64,000 nucleotides of DNA, taken from NCBI RefSeq assembly GCF_007993935.1, contig NZ_VITY01000023.1, positions 1 to 64,000 of the forward strand. Direction: 5' to 3'. Shown here piece after piece: positions 1-9,557 of this stretch (positions are counted from its first letter, which is position 1; the number at the start of each line of letters is the position of its first letter). Origin of the DNA: Bradyrhizobium macuxiense. GTDB taxonomy: Bacteria; Pseudomonadota; Alphaproteobacteria; Rhizobiales; Xanthobacteraceae. The notes under the pieces are model-generated. The model made no database searches. It was not told the origin of the DNA and was given only the letters and a program-made list of their open reading frames with translations. The translations under genes and the position numbers were made by a program.

Positions 1-175
1 CGGCATGGACGGCCTCCCGAATCGACCAATCCAGCCAATTGTGATGTGTCAGCTATGTCCCCGAACACCTGTCCGTGATCTGTCCGGTCTAAACAGCATG
101 CGGGTGATCCAGTATTCCAGAGGCATTTGTGCTTGAGCCGAGAGGCCGCGGCGTTGCGCGCGGGGTCAATTTGCC

Positions 176-1057
176 TCACCCATACGTTTCCACGATGAAG
201 TCGATCAGGGCGCGAAGCTTCGGGGTCATCTTGCGATTCCTCGGCCACAGGATCTGGCGTGCGCGGGCTTGCGTCGTGTAGTTCGGCAGCAGGACCTGAA
301 GCCGGCCCGCGGCGATATCGTCGGCGAGCAGTTCGTCGCGCATCAGCACGATGCCGGCGCCGGCGAGCGCCGCATAGCGGATGCCGAACGCGTTGTTGAT
401 GGTCAGGCGGCTCTCGACATCGACATGCACTTCACCCTCCGGCCCGAAGAAGCTCCATCGCCGCGCGTCCGACCAGCCGGGGTAGCGCAGGCATTCATGG
501 TGGACGAGGTCCCTTGGATGGGTCGGCGTGCCGCGTTCGGCGAGATAGCTCGGCGCGGCGCAAACCACGCCGGTGTAGGGCGACAGCGAGCGCGACATCA
601 TGCTGGAGTCGGTCAACGTGCCGACCCGGATCGCGGCATCCAGCCCTTCCTCGAGCAGGTCGGCCATCTTGTCGCTGAGGACGAGGTCGACCGAGACCTC
701 AGGATATCTCTTCCTGAAGCGGACCAGCGCGGGCGCCAGGCTGTACGACCCGAAGGCGACCGACGTCGCAACGCGGAGCTTGCCGCGCGGTGCGCTCAGG
801 GCTTCCTCGACCAGCGCATCGCCGGCCTCGGCCTCGACCAGCAGGTGCTTGCAGTGATCGAGATAGCTGCGGCCGAGCTCGGTGAGGCCCTGACGCCGTG
901 TCGAGCGGTTGATCAATTGCGAGCCGAGCCGGTCTTCGAGAAAACGGATATGCTTGCCGATCATGGTCGGCGACATTCGCAGCTCCTTGGCCGCCGCGGT
1001 GAACGAGCCGAGATCGGCGACGCGGGCGAACACGGACATGCTGGTCAATCGGTCCAT
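176..1057 (-). CDS. LysR-family transcriptional regulator
   Basis: This 293-residue protein has the normal LysR length and layout: an N-terminal winged HTH (about residues 1-60, with LGSFTAAAKELRMSPTMIGK as the helix-turn-helix) followed by a periplasmic-binding-like effector domain. It is transcribed divergently from the isoquinoline oxidoreductase-like genes, with about 180 bp between them. LysR proteins usually control the divergent neighbour, so it probably regulates that operon; this is inference. The effector cannot be read from the sequence. The ATG fits the usual LysR N-terminus (MDRLTSMSVFARVADLGSF). Confidence 0.92.
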   Translation of the reverse strand: MDRLTSMSVFARVADLGSFTAAAKELRMSPTMIGKHIRFLEDRLGSQLINRSTRRQGLTELGRSYLDHCKHLLVEAEAGDALVEEALSAPRGKLRVATSVAFGSYSLAPALVRFRKRYPEVSVDLVLSDKMADLLEEGLDAAIRVGTLTDSSMMSRSLSPYTGVVCAAPSYLAERGTPTHPRDLVHHECLRYPGWSDARRWSFFGPEGEVHVDVESRLTINNAFGIRYAALAGAGIVLMRDELLADDIAAGRLQVLLPNYTTQARARQILWPRNRKMTPKLRALIDFIVETYG

Positions 1058-1240
1058 TATTATAAACCAATGGTTATTTCACTGTGGATCAAAGCGCCGC
1101 TTATAGGGCGTTGTATTTCTATTTATTACCATGAGTTGGCAATCGGCGCGAGGACGCGTGCGATTGCTTTGGAATTTGGCCGGTCGTGCCCGGAGGGGCG
1201 CGGTCCGCGCGAGGGCTCGAACCAGGACAGGAGTGTCAGG
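1058..1240. promoter_or_regulatory. divergent promoter region with candidate LysR operator
   Basis: The gap between the LysR gene and the first molybdenum hydroxylase gene must hold both promoters. A small AT-rich dyad (AACC-AAT-GGTT, about 1065-1075) sits just ahead of the LysR start and resembles the short interrupted dyads LysR proteins bind for autoregulation. No convincing sigma-70 hexamers could be fixed. The operator call is a guess from position and symmetry. Confidence 0.35.
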
Positions 1241-1708
1241 ATGCCTTTCCAGATCACGATCAACGGGACCAGTCATTCGGTCGATGCCGACGGCGATACG
1301 CCGCTGCTGTGGGTGCTGCGCGACGTGCTCGGCATGACCGGCACCAAATTCGGCTGCGGCATGGCGCTGTGCGGCGCCTGCACGGTGCATCTCGACGACA
1401 CCGCGGTGCGCTCCTGCATCACGACGATCGACAGCATCGGCGATTCCAAGATCACGACCATCGAGGCGGTCGGCACGACGCCGGCTGGCAAGAAGATCCA
1501 GGACGCCTGGCTCGCGCATGAGGTGCCGCAATGCGGCTACTGCCAGTCCGGGCAGATCATGTCCGCTGCCGCGTTGCTCGCAAGCAAGTCGAAGCCGACC
1601 GACGCCGATATCGACGAGGCGATGTCGGGCAACATCTGCCGCTGCGGGACCTATGTCCGCATCCGCGAAGCCATCAAGCAAGCCGCGCAGTCGGAGGTTG
1701 AGCCATGA
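1241..1708 (+). CDS. iorA: (2Fe-2S)-binding small subunit, isoquinoline 1-oxidoreductase-like
   Basis: A 155-residue protein with two [2Fe-2S] motifs: a plant-ferredoxin type near residues 40-52 (CGMALCGAC) and the helical type near residues 95-135 (CGYCQSGQ and GNICRCGTY). This is the small electron-transfer subunit of xanthine oxidase-family molybdenum hydroxylases and passes electrons from the molybdenum subunit. An open frame extends far upstream, but the ATG used has an appropriate spacer behind AGGAGTGTCAGG and gives the family N-terminus (MPFQITINGT). Its stop overlaps the next start (ATGA), so the two subunits are translationally coupled. The real substrate is unknown; aldehydes or N-heterocycles are typical. 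Confidence 0.88.
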   Translation: MPFQITINGTSHSVDADGDTPLLWVLRDVLGMTGTKFGCGMALCGACTVHLDDTAVRSCITTIDSIGDSKITTIEAVGTTPAGKKIQDAWLAHEVPQCGYCQSGQIMSAAALLASKSKPTDADIDEAMSGNICRCGTYVRIREAIKQAAQSEVEP

Positions 1709-3882
1709 CGCTGATCGACAATCTGTCTGAGCGCGCCGCCGATCTGTCGCGGCGCAACTTCCTCCGCGCCGGCGCCATCGCAGGCGGCGGCCTGCTGCTC
1801 AGCGTGAGCCTGCCGTTCGCAGGCCGCGAAAGCGAGGCCGCGCCTTCCGCTGATTTTGCGCCGAATGCCTTCATCCGGATCGGTGCCGACGGCAAGGTGG
1901 TGCTGACCATGCCCTATGTGGAGATGGGGCAGGGCACCTACACCTCGATCCCGATGCTGATCGCCGAGGAGCTTGAGATCGGCCTGAAGCAGGTGCAGCT
2001 CGAGCACGCGCCGCCGAGCGACAAGCTCTACGCCAACCCGCTGCTCGGCGTGCAGGCCACCGGCAATTCGAACGCGATGCGCGGCGCCTGGCAGCCGATG
2101 CGGAAGGCCGGCGCCACTGCGAAGGCGATGCTGGTCGCTGCCGCGGCGAAGCGTTGGAACGTCGAGCCCGCGTCGTGCCGCGCCGAGAACGGCGAGGTGC
2201 TTCATGCCGCCTCGGGACGCAAGCTGGGTTATGGCGAGCTCGCGGCCGATGCCGCGCAGATGCCGGTGCCGGAGAACGTGACGCTGAAGAGCCCGGCCGA
2301 TTTCAAGCTGATCGGCACGCCGGCCAAGCGGCTCGATACGCCATCGAAGGTCAACGGCACAGCGGTCTATGGCATCGACGCGCGGCCGCCCGGAGTGAAG
2401 GTCGCGACGCTGGCGCAGTCGCCGGTGTTCGGCGGGCGGGTGAAGCGCGTGGATGATGCGGCGGCAAAGGCAGTCAAGGGCGTCCGCCAGATCGTGACGC
2501 TCGATGACGCCGTTGCCGTGGTGGCCGATCACATGGGAGCAGCGAAGAAGGGTCTCGCGGCGCTCACGATCGAGTGGGACGAGGGAGGCCATGCCAAGCT
2601 CGCCACGGCCGATATCGCGCGCGAGCTCGAAGCCGCCACCACCAAGCCGGGCGCCGTCGCGCAGAACGTCGGCGACACCGACAAGGCGATGGCGGGCGCA
2701 GCAACCAAGGTCGAGGCGACCTATCAGCTGCCGTTCCTCGCCCATGCGACGATGGAGCCGATGAACTGCACCGTGCATGTGCGTCCCGATGGTTGCGAGA
2801 TCTGGGTGGGCAATCAGGCGCTCTCGCGTGTGCAGGCGGTGGCCGCGAAGATACTGAATCTGCCGCCGGAGAAGGTGGTGGTACACAATCATTTGCTCGG
2901 CGGCGGATTCGGCCGCAGGCTCGAGGTCGATGGAGTGATCCGCGCCGTGCAAATTGCCAAGCAGGTCGATGCGCCGGTCAAGGTGGTGTGGACCCGCGAG
3001 GAGGACATCCAGCACGACATGTACCGGCCGTACTGGTTCGATCGGATATCGGTGGGACTCGATGCATCCGGCAAGCCGGTTGCCTGGAACAATCGCTTTG
3101 CCGGTTCGTCGGTCATCGCGCGCTGGGCGCCGCCGGCGTTCCGCAATGGTCTCGACCCCGATACGACCGAGGGCGCGATCGATCTCGTCTACGACATCCC
3201 GAACTTCCACGTCGAATATGTCCGGGTCGAACCACCAGGCATTCCGACCGCGTTCTGGCGCAGCGTCGGGCCCTCGCACAATGTGTTCGTCGCCGAAAGC
3301 ATGATCGACGAGATGGCGGCGGCCGCTAAACAGGACCCGGTCGAGTATCGCAAGGCGTTGCTCGGCAAGTCGCCGCGCGCCAAGGCGGCGCTCGAGCTTG
3401 CGGCCAGCAAGGCCGGCTGGGGCGGCAAGCTGTCGGCCGGGCGCGGACGCGGCGTGTCGCTGCAGTTCGTGTTCGGCAGCTATCTTGCGCAGATTGCCGA
3501 GGTCGAGGTCGCCAAGGACGGTTGGGTCCGCGTCCATCGCGTGGTCTGCGCGATGGACTGCGGCACTGTGGTCAATCCCGATACGGTGCAGGCGCAGCTG
3601 CAGAGCGGCATCAATTTCGGCGTCACCGCCGCGCTCTATGGCGAGATCACCCTGAAGGACGGTCGCGTCGAGCAGACCAATTTCGACAGCTACCAGATGC
3701 TGCGCATCGATCAGGCCCCGGCGATCGAGGTCCATATCGTACCGAGCACCGAGCCACCCGGCGGGATGGGCGAGACCGGGACATCGGGAATCGTGCCCGC
3801 GATCAGCAATGCGATCTTCGCGGCGACCGGTAAGCGGCTGCGCAAGATGCCAGTCGATCCGGCGGTGTTGAAGCAGGCGTGA
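1705..3882 (+). CDS. iorB: molybdopterin-binding large subunit, isoquinoline 1-oxidoreductase-like
   Basis: A 725-residue xanthine dehydrogenase-family catalytic subunit. It begins with a twin-arginine signal (SRRNFLRAG, residues about 13-21, followed by a hydrophobic stretch), so the mature enzyme is exported folded to the periplasm. Family motifs include the glycine-rich GGGFGRR and the C-terminal GGMGETG loop that carries the conserved glutamate of the molybdenum site. It pairs with the preceding iron-sulfur subunit. Periplasmic IorAB-like enzymes often oxidise aldehydes and hand electrons to cytochromes; no cytochrome gene is adjacent, so the acceptor is not evident. Confidence 0.9.
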   Translation: MTLIDNLSERAADLSRRNFLRAGAIAGGGLLLSVSLPFAGRESEAAPSADFAPNAFIRIGADGKVVLTMPYVEMGQGTYTSIPMLIAEELEIGLKQVQLEHAPPSDKLYANPLLGVQATGNSNAMRGAWQPMRKAGATAKAMLVAAAAKRWNVEPASCRAENGEVLHAASGRKLGYGELAADAAQMPVPENVTLKSPADFKLIGTPAKRLDTPSKVNGTAVYGIDARPPGVKVATLAQSPVFGGRVKRVDDAAAKAVKGVRQIVTLDDAVAVVADHMGAAKKGLAALTIEWDEGGHAKLATADIARELEAATTKPGAVAQNVGDTDKAMAGAATKVEATYQLPFLAHATMEPMNCTVHVRPDGCEIWVGNQALSRVQAVAAKILNLPPEKVVVHNHLLGGGFGRRLEVDGVIRAVQIAKQVDAPVKVVWTREEDIQHDMYRPYWFDRISVGLDASGKPVAWNNRFAGSSVIARWAPPAFRNGLDPDTTEGAIDLVYDIPNFHVEYVRVEPPGIPTAFWRSVGPSHNVFVAESMIDEMAAAAKQDPVEYRKALLGKSPRAKAALELAASKAGWGGKLSAGRGRGVSLQFVFGSYLAQIAEVEVAKDGWVRVHRVVCAMDCGTVVNPDTVQAQLQSGINFGVTAALYGEITLKDGRVEQTNFDSYQMLRIDQAPAIEVHIVPSTEPPGGMGETGTSGIVPAISNAIFAATGKRLRKMPVDPAVLKQA

Positions 3883-3959
3883 GGCGGCAGCGGCGCCACT
3901 GGCGCGATCGTGAAGTCGCACGGATTTGCAGGTTCCGCTGATCCGTGCGACAAGCGGGC

Positions 3960-4394
3960 ATGCATGTGAGGCGGCTCGTCAATCTCTGGATTCTGCTGTT
4001 CGTCGCGGCCGGGCTGTTGCTCGCGCCCGTGGCGCCGGCGTTTGCCCGCATGATGCCGGATGCGTCGGCCGCCACGATGCAGGCGACGATGTCTGACCAT
4101 CAGGCTATGTCGGACCACGCAATGTCCGACATGGCCATGTCTGACGAAGCCATGTCGGGGCAGGCGATGGCGGACAACATGCCGTGCTGTCCGGACCAGA
4201 CCAAGAGCAAGGGGTGCGACGATTGTCCGTTCCTTGCGCTGTGCATGCTCAGCGTTTCGCTGCCGGCGCCCGGCGGCGCGATGTCGCTCATCGCGCGTCA
4301 GCCGTTGCAAAACGCCTTTGCGGCAGGCGACGACCGTCTTCTCGACGGGCTTGGCGCCAAGCCTCCGGATCATCCGCCTCGAATCAACGCCTGA
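3960..4394 (+). CDS. small secreted Met/His-rich protein, metal-related
   Basis: A 144-residue protein with a signal-like hydrophobic N-terminus (LWILLFVAAGLLLAPVAPAFA) followed by a segment of repeated Met-Ser-Asp-His/Glu-Ala units (about residues 40-75, many AMSD repeats), then a Cys-rich stretch (PCCPDQTKSKGCDDCP). Methionine- and cysteine-rich secreted proteins commonly bind Cu(I). It lies immediately upstream of the copper efflux genes and is probably the first gene of that operon. A GTG start 15 bases earlier is possible; the ATG has the better purine-rich leader. No named family recognised. Confidence 0.7.
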   Translation: MHVRRLVNLWILLFVAAGLLLAPVAPAFARMMPDASAATMQATMSDHQAMSDHAMSDMAMSDEAMSGQAMADNMPCCPDQTKSKGCDDCPFLALCMLSVSLPAPGGAMSLIARQPLQNAFAAGDDRLLDGLGAKPPDHPPRINA

Positions 4395-4496
4395 CAGGCG
4401 CTCAAAGCGCCTGATCGCTGACGCGTGCGCCTAATAGCGCGCGTGTCGCCGCATGCCGCTCACGCGGTTCATCAGACGTATCGAGGAATCATACCC

Positions 4497-4898
4497 ATGA
4501 AGTCTTTCCACCTCGCGCGCGCCGCTGCGGCCGCGTTGATCGGCGTTGCCCTGGCCCACGCGCCCGCCCACGCCGAGATCAAGAACTACGAGTTCCAGCT
4601 GGTGCAGCCGACCGTCAAGGCCGGGGCCGACCGTATCGTGACGGTGCGGCTGGTCGACAAGAGCACCGGAAAATCCGTCTCCGACGCGATCATCTTCTCG
4701 ACCCGGCTCGACATGGCGCCGGACGGCATGCAGGAGATGGCCACCAAGGTGACGCCGATGCCGGGCGCCGAGCCCGGCACCTACCGGTTCAAGGCGACCT
4801 TCGGCATGGCCGGCCGCTGGCAGTTGTCGCTCGGCGCCAAGGTGCAGGGCGAGACCGGCTCGGTCGAGAACAAGCTCGTCGTCACGGCCGAGCAATGA
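4497..4898 (+). CDS. FixH/YtkA-like periplasmic protein
   Basis: A 133-residue protein with a clear signal peptide (cleavage after the AHA of residues 24-26) and a single immunoglobulin-like YtkA/FixH domain (KNYEFQLVQPTVKAGADRIV through MAGRWQLSL). Homologues sit in copper efflux operons and are presumed periplasmic. Its last codon overlaps the start of the CusB-like gene by 4 bases, so it is coupled to the pump. Function within the system is not established. Confidence 0.75.
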   Translation: MKSFHLARAAAAALIGVALAHAPAHAEIKNYEFQLVQPTVKAGADRIVTVRLVDKSTGKSVSDAIIFSTRLDMAPDGMQEMATKVTPMPGAEPGTYRFKATFGMAGRWQLSLGAKVQGETGSVENKLVVTAEQ

Positions 4899-6358
4899 GC
4901 CGCCGAGCAATGTGGCCCTTGAGATGGGCCGGCGCTGCTGCTGCGATCGCCGCAGCGGCAGGCGTCGCATGGACCGCCCGCGGCCTGCCGCCGCGGCCGG
5001 TGACCGCTGCCATCGTCTCCGCCGCGCAGGCGGCGGAGACGACTGCGCCGATCTATTACCGCGATCCCGACGGCAAGCCGCTCTACTCGGCGACGCCGAA
5101 GCAGACGCCCGACGGGCGCGACTATCTGCCGGTGTTCCCGGAGGGCGATGCGCAATCCGGCGAGCCCGAACAGCCGGCGAACGCGAAGTCCGCGGCAGCG
5201 AACAGCGAGCGCAGAGTCAAATATTATCGCAACCCGATGGGGCTTGCCGACACCTCGCCGGTGCCGAAGAAGGACTCGATGGGGATGGATTACATTCCCG
5301 TCTATGACGGCGACGAGAGCGACGACGGTTCGATCACGCTGTCACCCGGCAAGATCCAGCGCAGCGGCGTCAAGTCCGAAGCCGCGCAGATGCGCCGCAT
5401 CCGCACCCTGGTCCGCGCGCCCGGCACGATCCAGCTCGACGAACGCCGCGTCTCCGTCATCGCAATGCGCGCCGAGAGCTATGTGCAGAAGGTCGCCGAC
5501 GTCACGACCGGCAGCCGGGTGACAAAAGGGCAGCCGCTGATGGAGGTCTATAGCCCGGCGATATCGTCCGCCGCGGCCGAATATGTCGCGACCATCACGT
5601 CGAAGGCGACCGCGGGCATCGAGCCCTACGGGCGAGGCTCCAAGCAGCGGCTGACCAATCTCGACGTCCCCGAGGCCGTCATCGTCGACATGGAGAAGAA
5701 CCGCACCGTTCCGATCGCCATTCCGTGGTCGTCGCCGCGCGACGGCATCGTGCTGCAGCGGGCCGCGATCGAGGGCATGCGCGCGCAGCCGGGCGACGTG
5801 TTGTTCCGGATCGCCGACGTCTCGGTGGTGTGGGCGCTGGTCGACGTCGCCGAGCGCGACCTCGGCAACATCGTGGTCGGGCAGACGGTCACGGTGCGGG
5901 CGCGCAGCTATCCCGGCCGCAATTTCGCAGGCCAGATCAGCATGATCTATCCGCAGGTCAACAAGGAGACGCGCACCGCGCGGGTGCGGATCGACCTGGC
6001 GAATGCCGACCTCGCGCTGCTGCCCGACATGTATGTCGACGCCGAGATCGACACCGGCAGCGCGGCGCCGGTGCTGTCCGTGGCCGACAACTCCATCCTC
6101 GACACCGGTAGCCGGCAGACCGTGCTGCTCGACCGGGGCAACGGACGGTTCGAGCCGCGCGAGGTCAAGCTCGGGCGGCGCGGCGACGGCTATGTCGAAA
6201 TCCGCGACGGGATCGCGGAGGGCGATGCGGTGGTGACATCGGCGACCTTCCTGATCGACGCCGAGAGCAATCTGAAGGCGGCGATCAAGGGCTTTGCCGA
6301 GGCCGGCGAGAAACAGGCGGCGGGCGGAAGCGAGATGATGGACGGAGGCAAGCCATGA
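4895..6358 (+). CDS. cusB: CusB-like RND periplasmic adaptor with two heavy-metal-binding modules
   Basis: A 487-residue membrane-fusion protein of heavy-metal RND efflux. After an N-terminal membrane anchor (about residues 10-30) come two copies of the short heavy-metal-binding domain (about 53-80, YYRDPDGKPLY; about 108-136, KYYRNPMGLADTSPVPKKDS, then GMDYIPVY), then the barrel-sandwich and beta-barrel core (RAPGTIQLDERRV through TGSRVTKGQPL). The second module has the canonical Met residues; the first lacks them and may be degenerate. The start overlaps the previous stop and its stop overlaps the pump start, so adaptor and pump are made together. It should bridge the inner-membrane pump to an outer-membrane channel, for which no gene is seen here. 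Confidence 0.9.
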   Translation: MSRRAMWPLRWAGAAAAIAAAAGVAWTARGLPPRPVTAAIVSAAQAAETTAPIYYRDPDGKPLYSATPKQTPDGRDYLPVFPEGDAQSGEPEQPANAKSAAANSERRVKYYRNPMGLADTSPVPKKDSMGMDYIPVYDGDESDDGSITLSPGKIQRSGVKSEAAQMRRIRTLVRAPGTIQLDERRVSVIAMRAESYVQKVADVTTGSRVTKGQPLMEVYSPAISSAAAEYVATITSKATAGIEPYGRGSKQRLTNLDVPEAVIVDMEKNRTVPIAIPWSSPRDGIVLQRAAIEGMRAQPGDVLFRIADVSVVWALVDVAERDLGNIVVGQTVTVRARSYPGRNFAGQISMIYPQVNKETRTARVRIDLANADLALLPDMYVDAEIDTGSAAPVLSVADNSILDTGSRQTVLLDRGNGRFEPREVKLGRRGDGYVEIRDGIAEGDAVVTSATFLIDAESNLKAAIKGFAEAGEKQAAGGSEMMDGGKP

Positions 6359-9300
6359 TTGCCCGTGTGATTGCCTGGTCGGCGCGCAATCTGCTGCTGG
6401 TGCTGTTCGGCACCGGCTTCGCGGCGGCCGCGGGTCTCTACGCGCTGCTGCATCTGCCGCTCGATGCGATCCCCGATCTCTCCGATACCCAGGTCATCGT
6501 CTACACCGAATATCCGGGCCAAGCACCGCAGGTGATCGAGGACCAGGTCACCTATCCCCTGACCACGGCGATGCTGACGGTGCCGAAATCGAAGGTCGTG
6601 CGCGGCTTCTCGTTCTTCGGCGTCTCTTTCGTCTACGTCATCTTCGAGGACGGCACCGATATCTACTGGGCGCGCTCGCGCGTGCTCGAATTCCTCAACA
6701 GCGCGACGTCGCGGTTGCCGGCCGGCGTGTCACCGACCATCGGTCCCGACGCGACCGGCGTCGGCTGGGTCTACCAATATGCGGTGATGTCGAAGCAGCT
6801 GAACCTCGCCGACACGCGCACCATTCAGGACTGGAATCTGAAATTCGCGCTGGCCAAGGCCGAAGGCGTTGCCGAGGTCGCGAGCGTCGGCGGCTTCGTC
6901 AAACAGTACAACGTGATCCTCGATCCGCAGCGGATGCGCGACCGCGGCATCACCATGCAGCGGATGCGCGATGCGATCCGCGCCAGCAATGCCGATGTCG
7001 GCGGCCGCACCGTCGAGCTCTCCGAATTCGAATACGTAATCCGCGGCAAGGGCTATCTCAGGGACATCAACGACCTCGGCAATGTCGTGCTGAAGACCGA
7101 CAACGGCACGCCGGTGCTGCTGCGCGACGTCGCCCGCGTCGAGCTCGGCCCCGACGAGCGGCGCGGCATCGCCGAGCTGAACGGCGAGGGCGAGGTGGCC
7201 AGCGGCATCGTGCTGCAGCGCTTCGGCATGAACGCGCTCGACGTGATCGAGAACGTCAAGAAGCGGTTCAGGGAGATCGCGACCAGCCTGCCGAAATCGG
7301 TCGAGATCGTGCCGGTCTATGACCGCTCCAACCTGATCTATGCGGCGATCGAAACATTGAAGCGCACGCTGTTCGAGGAGAGCGTCGTGGTCGCGCTGGT
7401 CTGTATCGTGTTCCTGCTGCATGTGCGCAGCGCGCTGGTTGCGATCCTGATGCTGCCGGTCGGCGTGCTGATGGCGTTCGGCGCCATGAAGTTTTTCGGG
7501 ATCGGCTCCAACATCATGAGCCTTGGCGGCATCGCGATCGCGATCGGCGCCATGATCGATGCGGCGATCGTGATGATCGAGAACGCGCACAAGCATCTCG
7601 AGCGCGCCAAGCCCGGCCAGTCGCGGGTCGCGATCCTGATCGAGGCTGCGGCCGAAGTGGGGCCGGCGCTGTTCTTCAGCCTGCTGATCATCACCGTGTC
7701 GTTCATGCCGATCTTCACGCTGGAATCGCAGGAGGGCCGGCTGTTCTCGCCGCTCGCCTTCACCAAGACATTCGCGATGGCGGCGGCGGCGTTGCTGTCG
7801 GTGACGCTGGTGCCGGCGCTGATGGTGATCTTCGTCCGCGGCAGGATCATTCCCGAGCACAAGAATCCGATCAACCGATTCCTGATCTGGATCTACCGTC
7901 CGGTCATCAACGGAGTATTGCGGGCCAAGACGTTGGTGATCCTGCTGGCGCTCGGTGTGCTCGCCGTGACGGTCTGGCCGGCGCGGCAGCTCGGCACCGA
8001 GTTCATGCCCGATCTCAACGAGGGCACGCTGCTCTATATGCCGACCACGCTGCCGGGCATCTCGGTGACCAAGGCATCCGAACTGATGCAGACCCAGAAC
8101 CGCATTATCAAGAGCTTTCCGGAGGTCGCCTCGGTCTATGGCAAGGCCGGCCGCGCCGCCACCGCGACCGATCCGGCGCCGTCGGAGATGTTCGAGACCG
8201 TCGTCAACCTCAAGCCGAAGCAAGAATGGCGCAAGGGCGTCAGCCTCGACGGCCTGATCGCCGAGATGGACAAGGCGCTGCAATTCCCCGGCGTCTCCAA
8301 CGCCTGGACGATGCCGATCAAGGCGCGCATCGACATGCTCTCGACCGGCATCCGCACCCCGGTCGGGGTCAAGGTGATCGGTCCCGATCTCGCCGTGATC
8401 GACAAGCTCGCGCGGCAGGTCGAGCAGGTGCTCAAGACCGTGCCGGGGACCTCGTCGGCCTATGCCGAGCGCAGCCTCGGCGGCTACTATCTGGAGATCA
8501 CGCCGAACCGAGAGGCGCTCGCGCGTTATGGCATTGCGGTGCAGGACGTGCAGGACACGATCGCGACCGCGCTCGGCGGCCAGAGCGTGACGACGACGGT
8601 GGAGGGGCGGCAGCGCTTCGCCGTCAACATGCGTTATCCGCGCGATTTGCGCGACAATCCCAGCGCGATCGCCAGCGACATCCTGGTGGCGATGCCGGCT
8701 GGCGGCGCGGTGCCGCTCGGCGAGGTCGCCAATGTCGTGCCGGCGCGCGGGCCGAGCTCGATCCGGACCGAGAACGGGCAGCTCGCGACCTACATCTATG
8801 TCGACATCCGCGAGCGCGATCTCGGCGGCTACGTCGCGGATGCGCAGCGCGCGGTGCAGGCGAGCGTGGCGTTTCCGCCGGGCGCCTATCTGGTCTGGAG
8901 CGGCCAATACGAATATCTCGAGCGCGCCGCGGCGCGGCTCAGGATCGTGGTGCCGGTGACGCTCTCGATCATCTTCCTGCTGCTCTACCTCAACTTCCGC
9001 TCGGTGGCGGAGACCATGATCGTGATGCTGTCGCTGCCGTTCGCGCTGGTCGGCGGGCTCTGGCTGATGTGGGCGCTCGGCTTCAACCTGTCGGTTGCGG
9101 TCGCGGTCGGCTTCATCGCGCTGGCCGGCGTCGCCGCCGAGACCGGCGTCGTGATGCTGATCTATCTCAACCACGCGCTGGACGAGGCGAAAGCGCGCTG
9201 TGCCGCCGAACGGCGGACGGTCGGCCGCGACGATTTGCATCGCGCGATCATCGAGGGCGCAGTCGAGCGCGTCCGGCCCAAGATGATGACTGTCGTCGCG

Positions 9301-9522
9301 ATCATGGCCGGGCTGCTGCCGATCATGTGGAGCACCGGTACCGGCTCCGAGATCATGCAACGCATCGCAGTGCCGATGATCGGTGGCATGATTTCTTCGA
9401 CCTTGCTGACGCTGATCGTGATCCCCGCGATCTTCGCCATCGTGAAGGGCATCGAGATCAGGGCGAAGGTGCCGGAACGGGAGATCGGTGCAACCGCCGC
9501 CCGCCGGCAGGCGCAGTTGTGA
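6355..9522 (+). CDS. cusA: CusA-like Cu(I)/Ag(I) efflux RND transporter
   Basis: A 1055-residue HME-type RND pump of normal length with twelve predicted membrane segments. The proton-relay helix reads GAMIDAAIVMIEN, the form found in monovalent-cation exporters and not the DGAVV form of CzcA. All three methionines of the E. coli CusA metal-binding triad have equivalents: M562 (LLYMPTTLPGIS), M612 (DPAPSEMFET) and M661 (IDMLSTGIRTPVG). This supports copper/silver export rather than Zn/Co/Cd. Long open frames on the opposite strand here are shadows of the GC-rich codon bias. Confidence 0.93.
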   Translation: MIARVIAWSARNLLLVLFGTGFAAAAGLYALLHLPLDAIPDLSDTQVIVYTEYPGQAPQVIEDQVTYPLTTAMLTVPKSKVVRGFSFFGVSFVYVIFEDGTDIYWARSRVLEFLNSATSRLPAGVSPTIGPDATGVGWVYQYAVMSKQLNLADTRTIQDWNLKFALAKAEGVAEVASVGGFVKQYNVILDPQRMRDRGITMQRMRDAIRASNADVGGRTVELSEFEYVIRGKGYLRDINDLGNVVLKTDNGTPVLLRDVARVELGPDERRGIAELNGEGEVASGIVLQRFGMNALDVIENVKKRFREIATSLPKSVEIVPVYDRSNLIYAAIETLKRTLFEESVVVALVCIVFLLHVRSALVAILMLPVGVLMAFGAMKFFGIGSNIMSLGGIAIAIGAMIDAAIVMIENAHKHLERAKPGQSRVAILIEAAAEVGPALFFSLLIITVSFMPIFTLESQEGRLFSPLAFTKTFAMAAAALLSVTLVPALMVIFVRGRIIPEHKNPINRFLIWIYRPVINGVLRAKTLVILLALGVLAVTVWPARQLGTEFMPDLNEGTLLYMPTTLPGISVTKASELMQTQNRIIKSFPEVASVYGKAGRAATATDPAPSEMFETVVNLKPKQEWRKGVSLDGLIAEMDKALQFPGVSNAWTMPIKARIDMLSTGIRTPVGVKVIGPDLAVIDKLARQVEQVLKTVPGTSSAYAERSLGGYYLEITPNREALARYGIAVQDVQDTIATALGGQSVTTTVEGRQRFAVNMRYPRDLRDNPSAIASDILVAMPAGGAVPLGEVANVVPARGPSSIRTENGQLATYIYVDIRERDLGGYVADAQRAVQASVAFPPGAYLVWSGQYEYLERAAARLRIVVPVTLSIIFLLLYLNFRSVAETMIVMLSLPFALVGGLWLMWALGFNLSVAVAVGFIALAGVAAETGVVMLIYLNHALDEAKARCAAERRTVGRDDLHRAIIEGAVERVRPKMMTVVAIMAGLLPIMWSTGTGSEIMQRIAVPMIGGMISSTLLTLIVIPAIFAIVKGIEIRAKVPEREIGATAARRQAQL

Positions 9523-9557
9523 CTGGGACAAACGCATTCTTTGAAATGGAGAATCCA

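Noticed and set aside
1..175. Possible insertion-sequence end at the left edge (ATGTCCCCGAACACCTGTCC-like phrases)
   Set aside because: It resembles the ends of some rhizobial insertion elements from memory, but no transposase or inverted repeat is visible in the short piece.
1651..3921. Very long open frame opposite the molybdenum subunit gene
   Set aside because: Arg/His-rich product without domains, fully antisense to a well-supported gene; a shadow of GC-rich third codon positions. The same applies to the long reverse frames over the CusA-like and hydroxylase genes.
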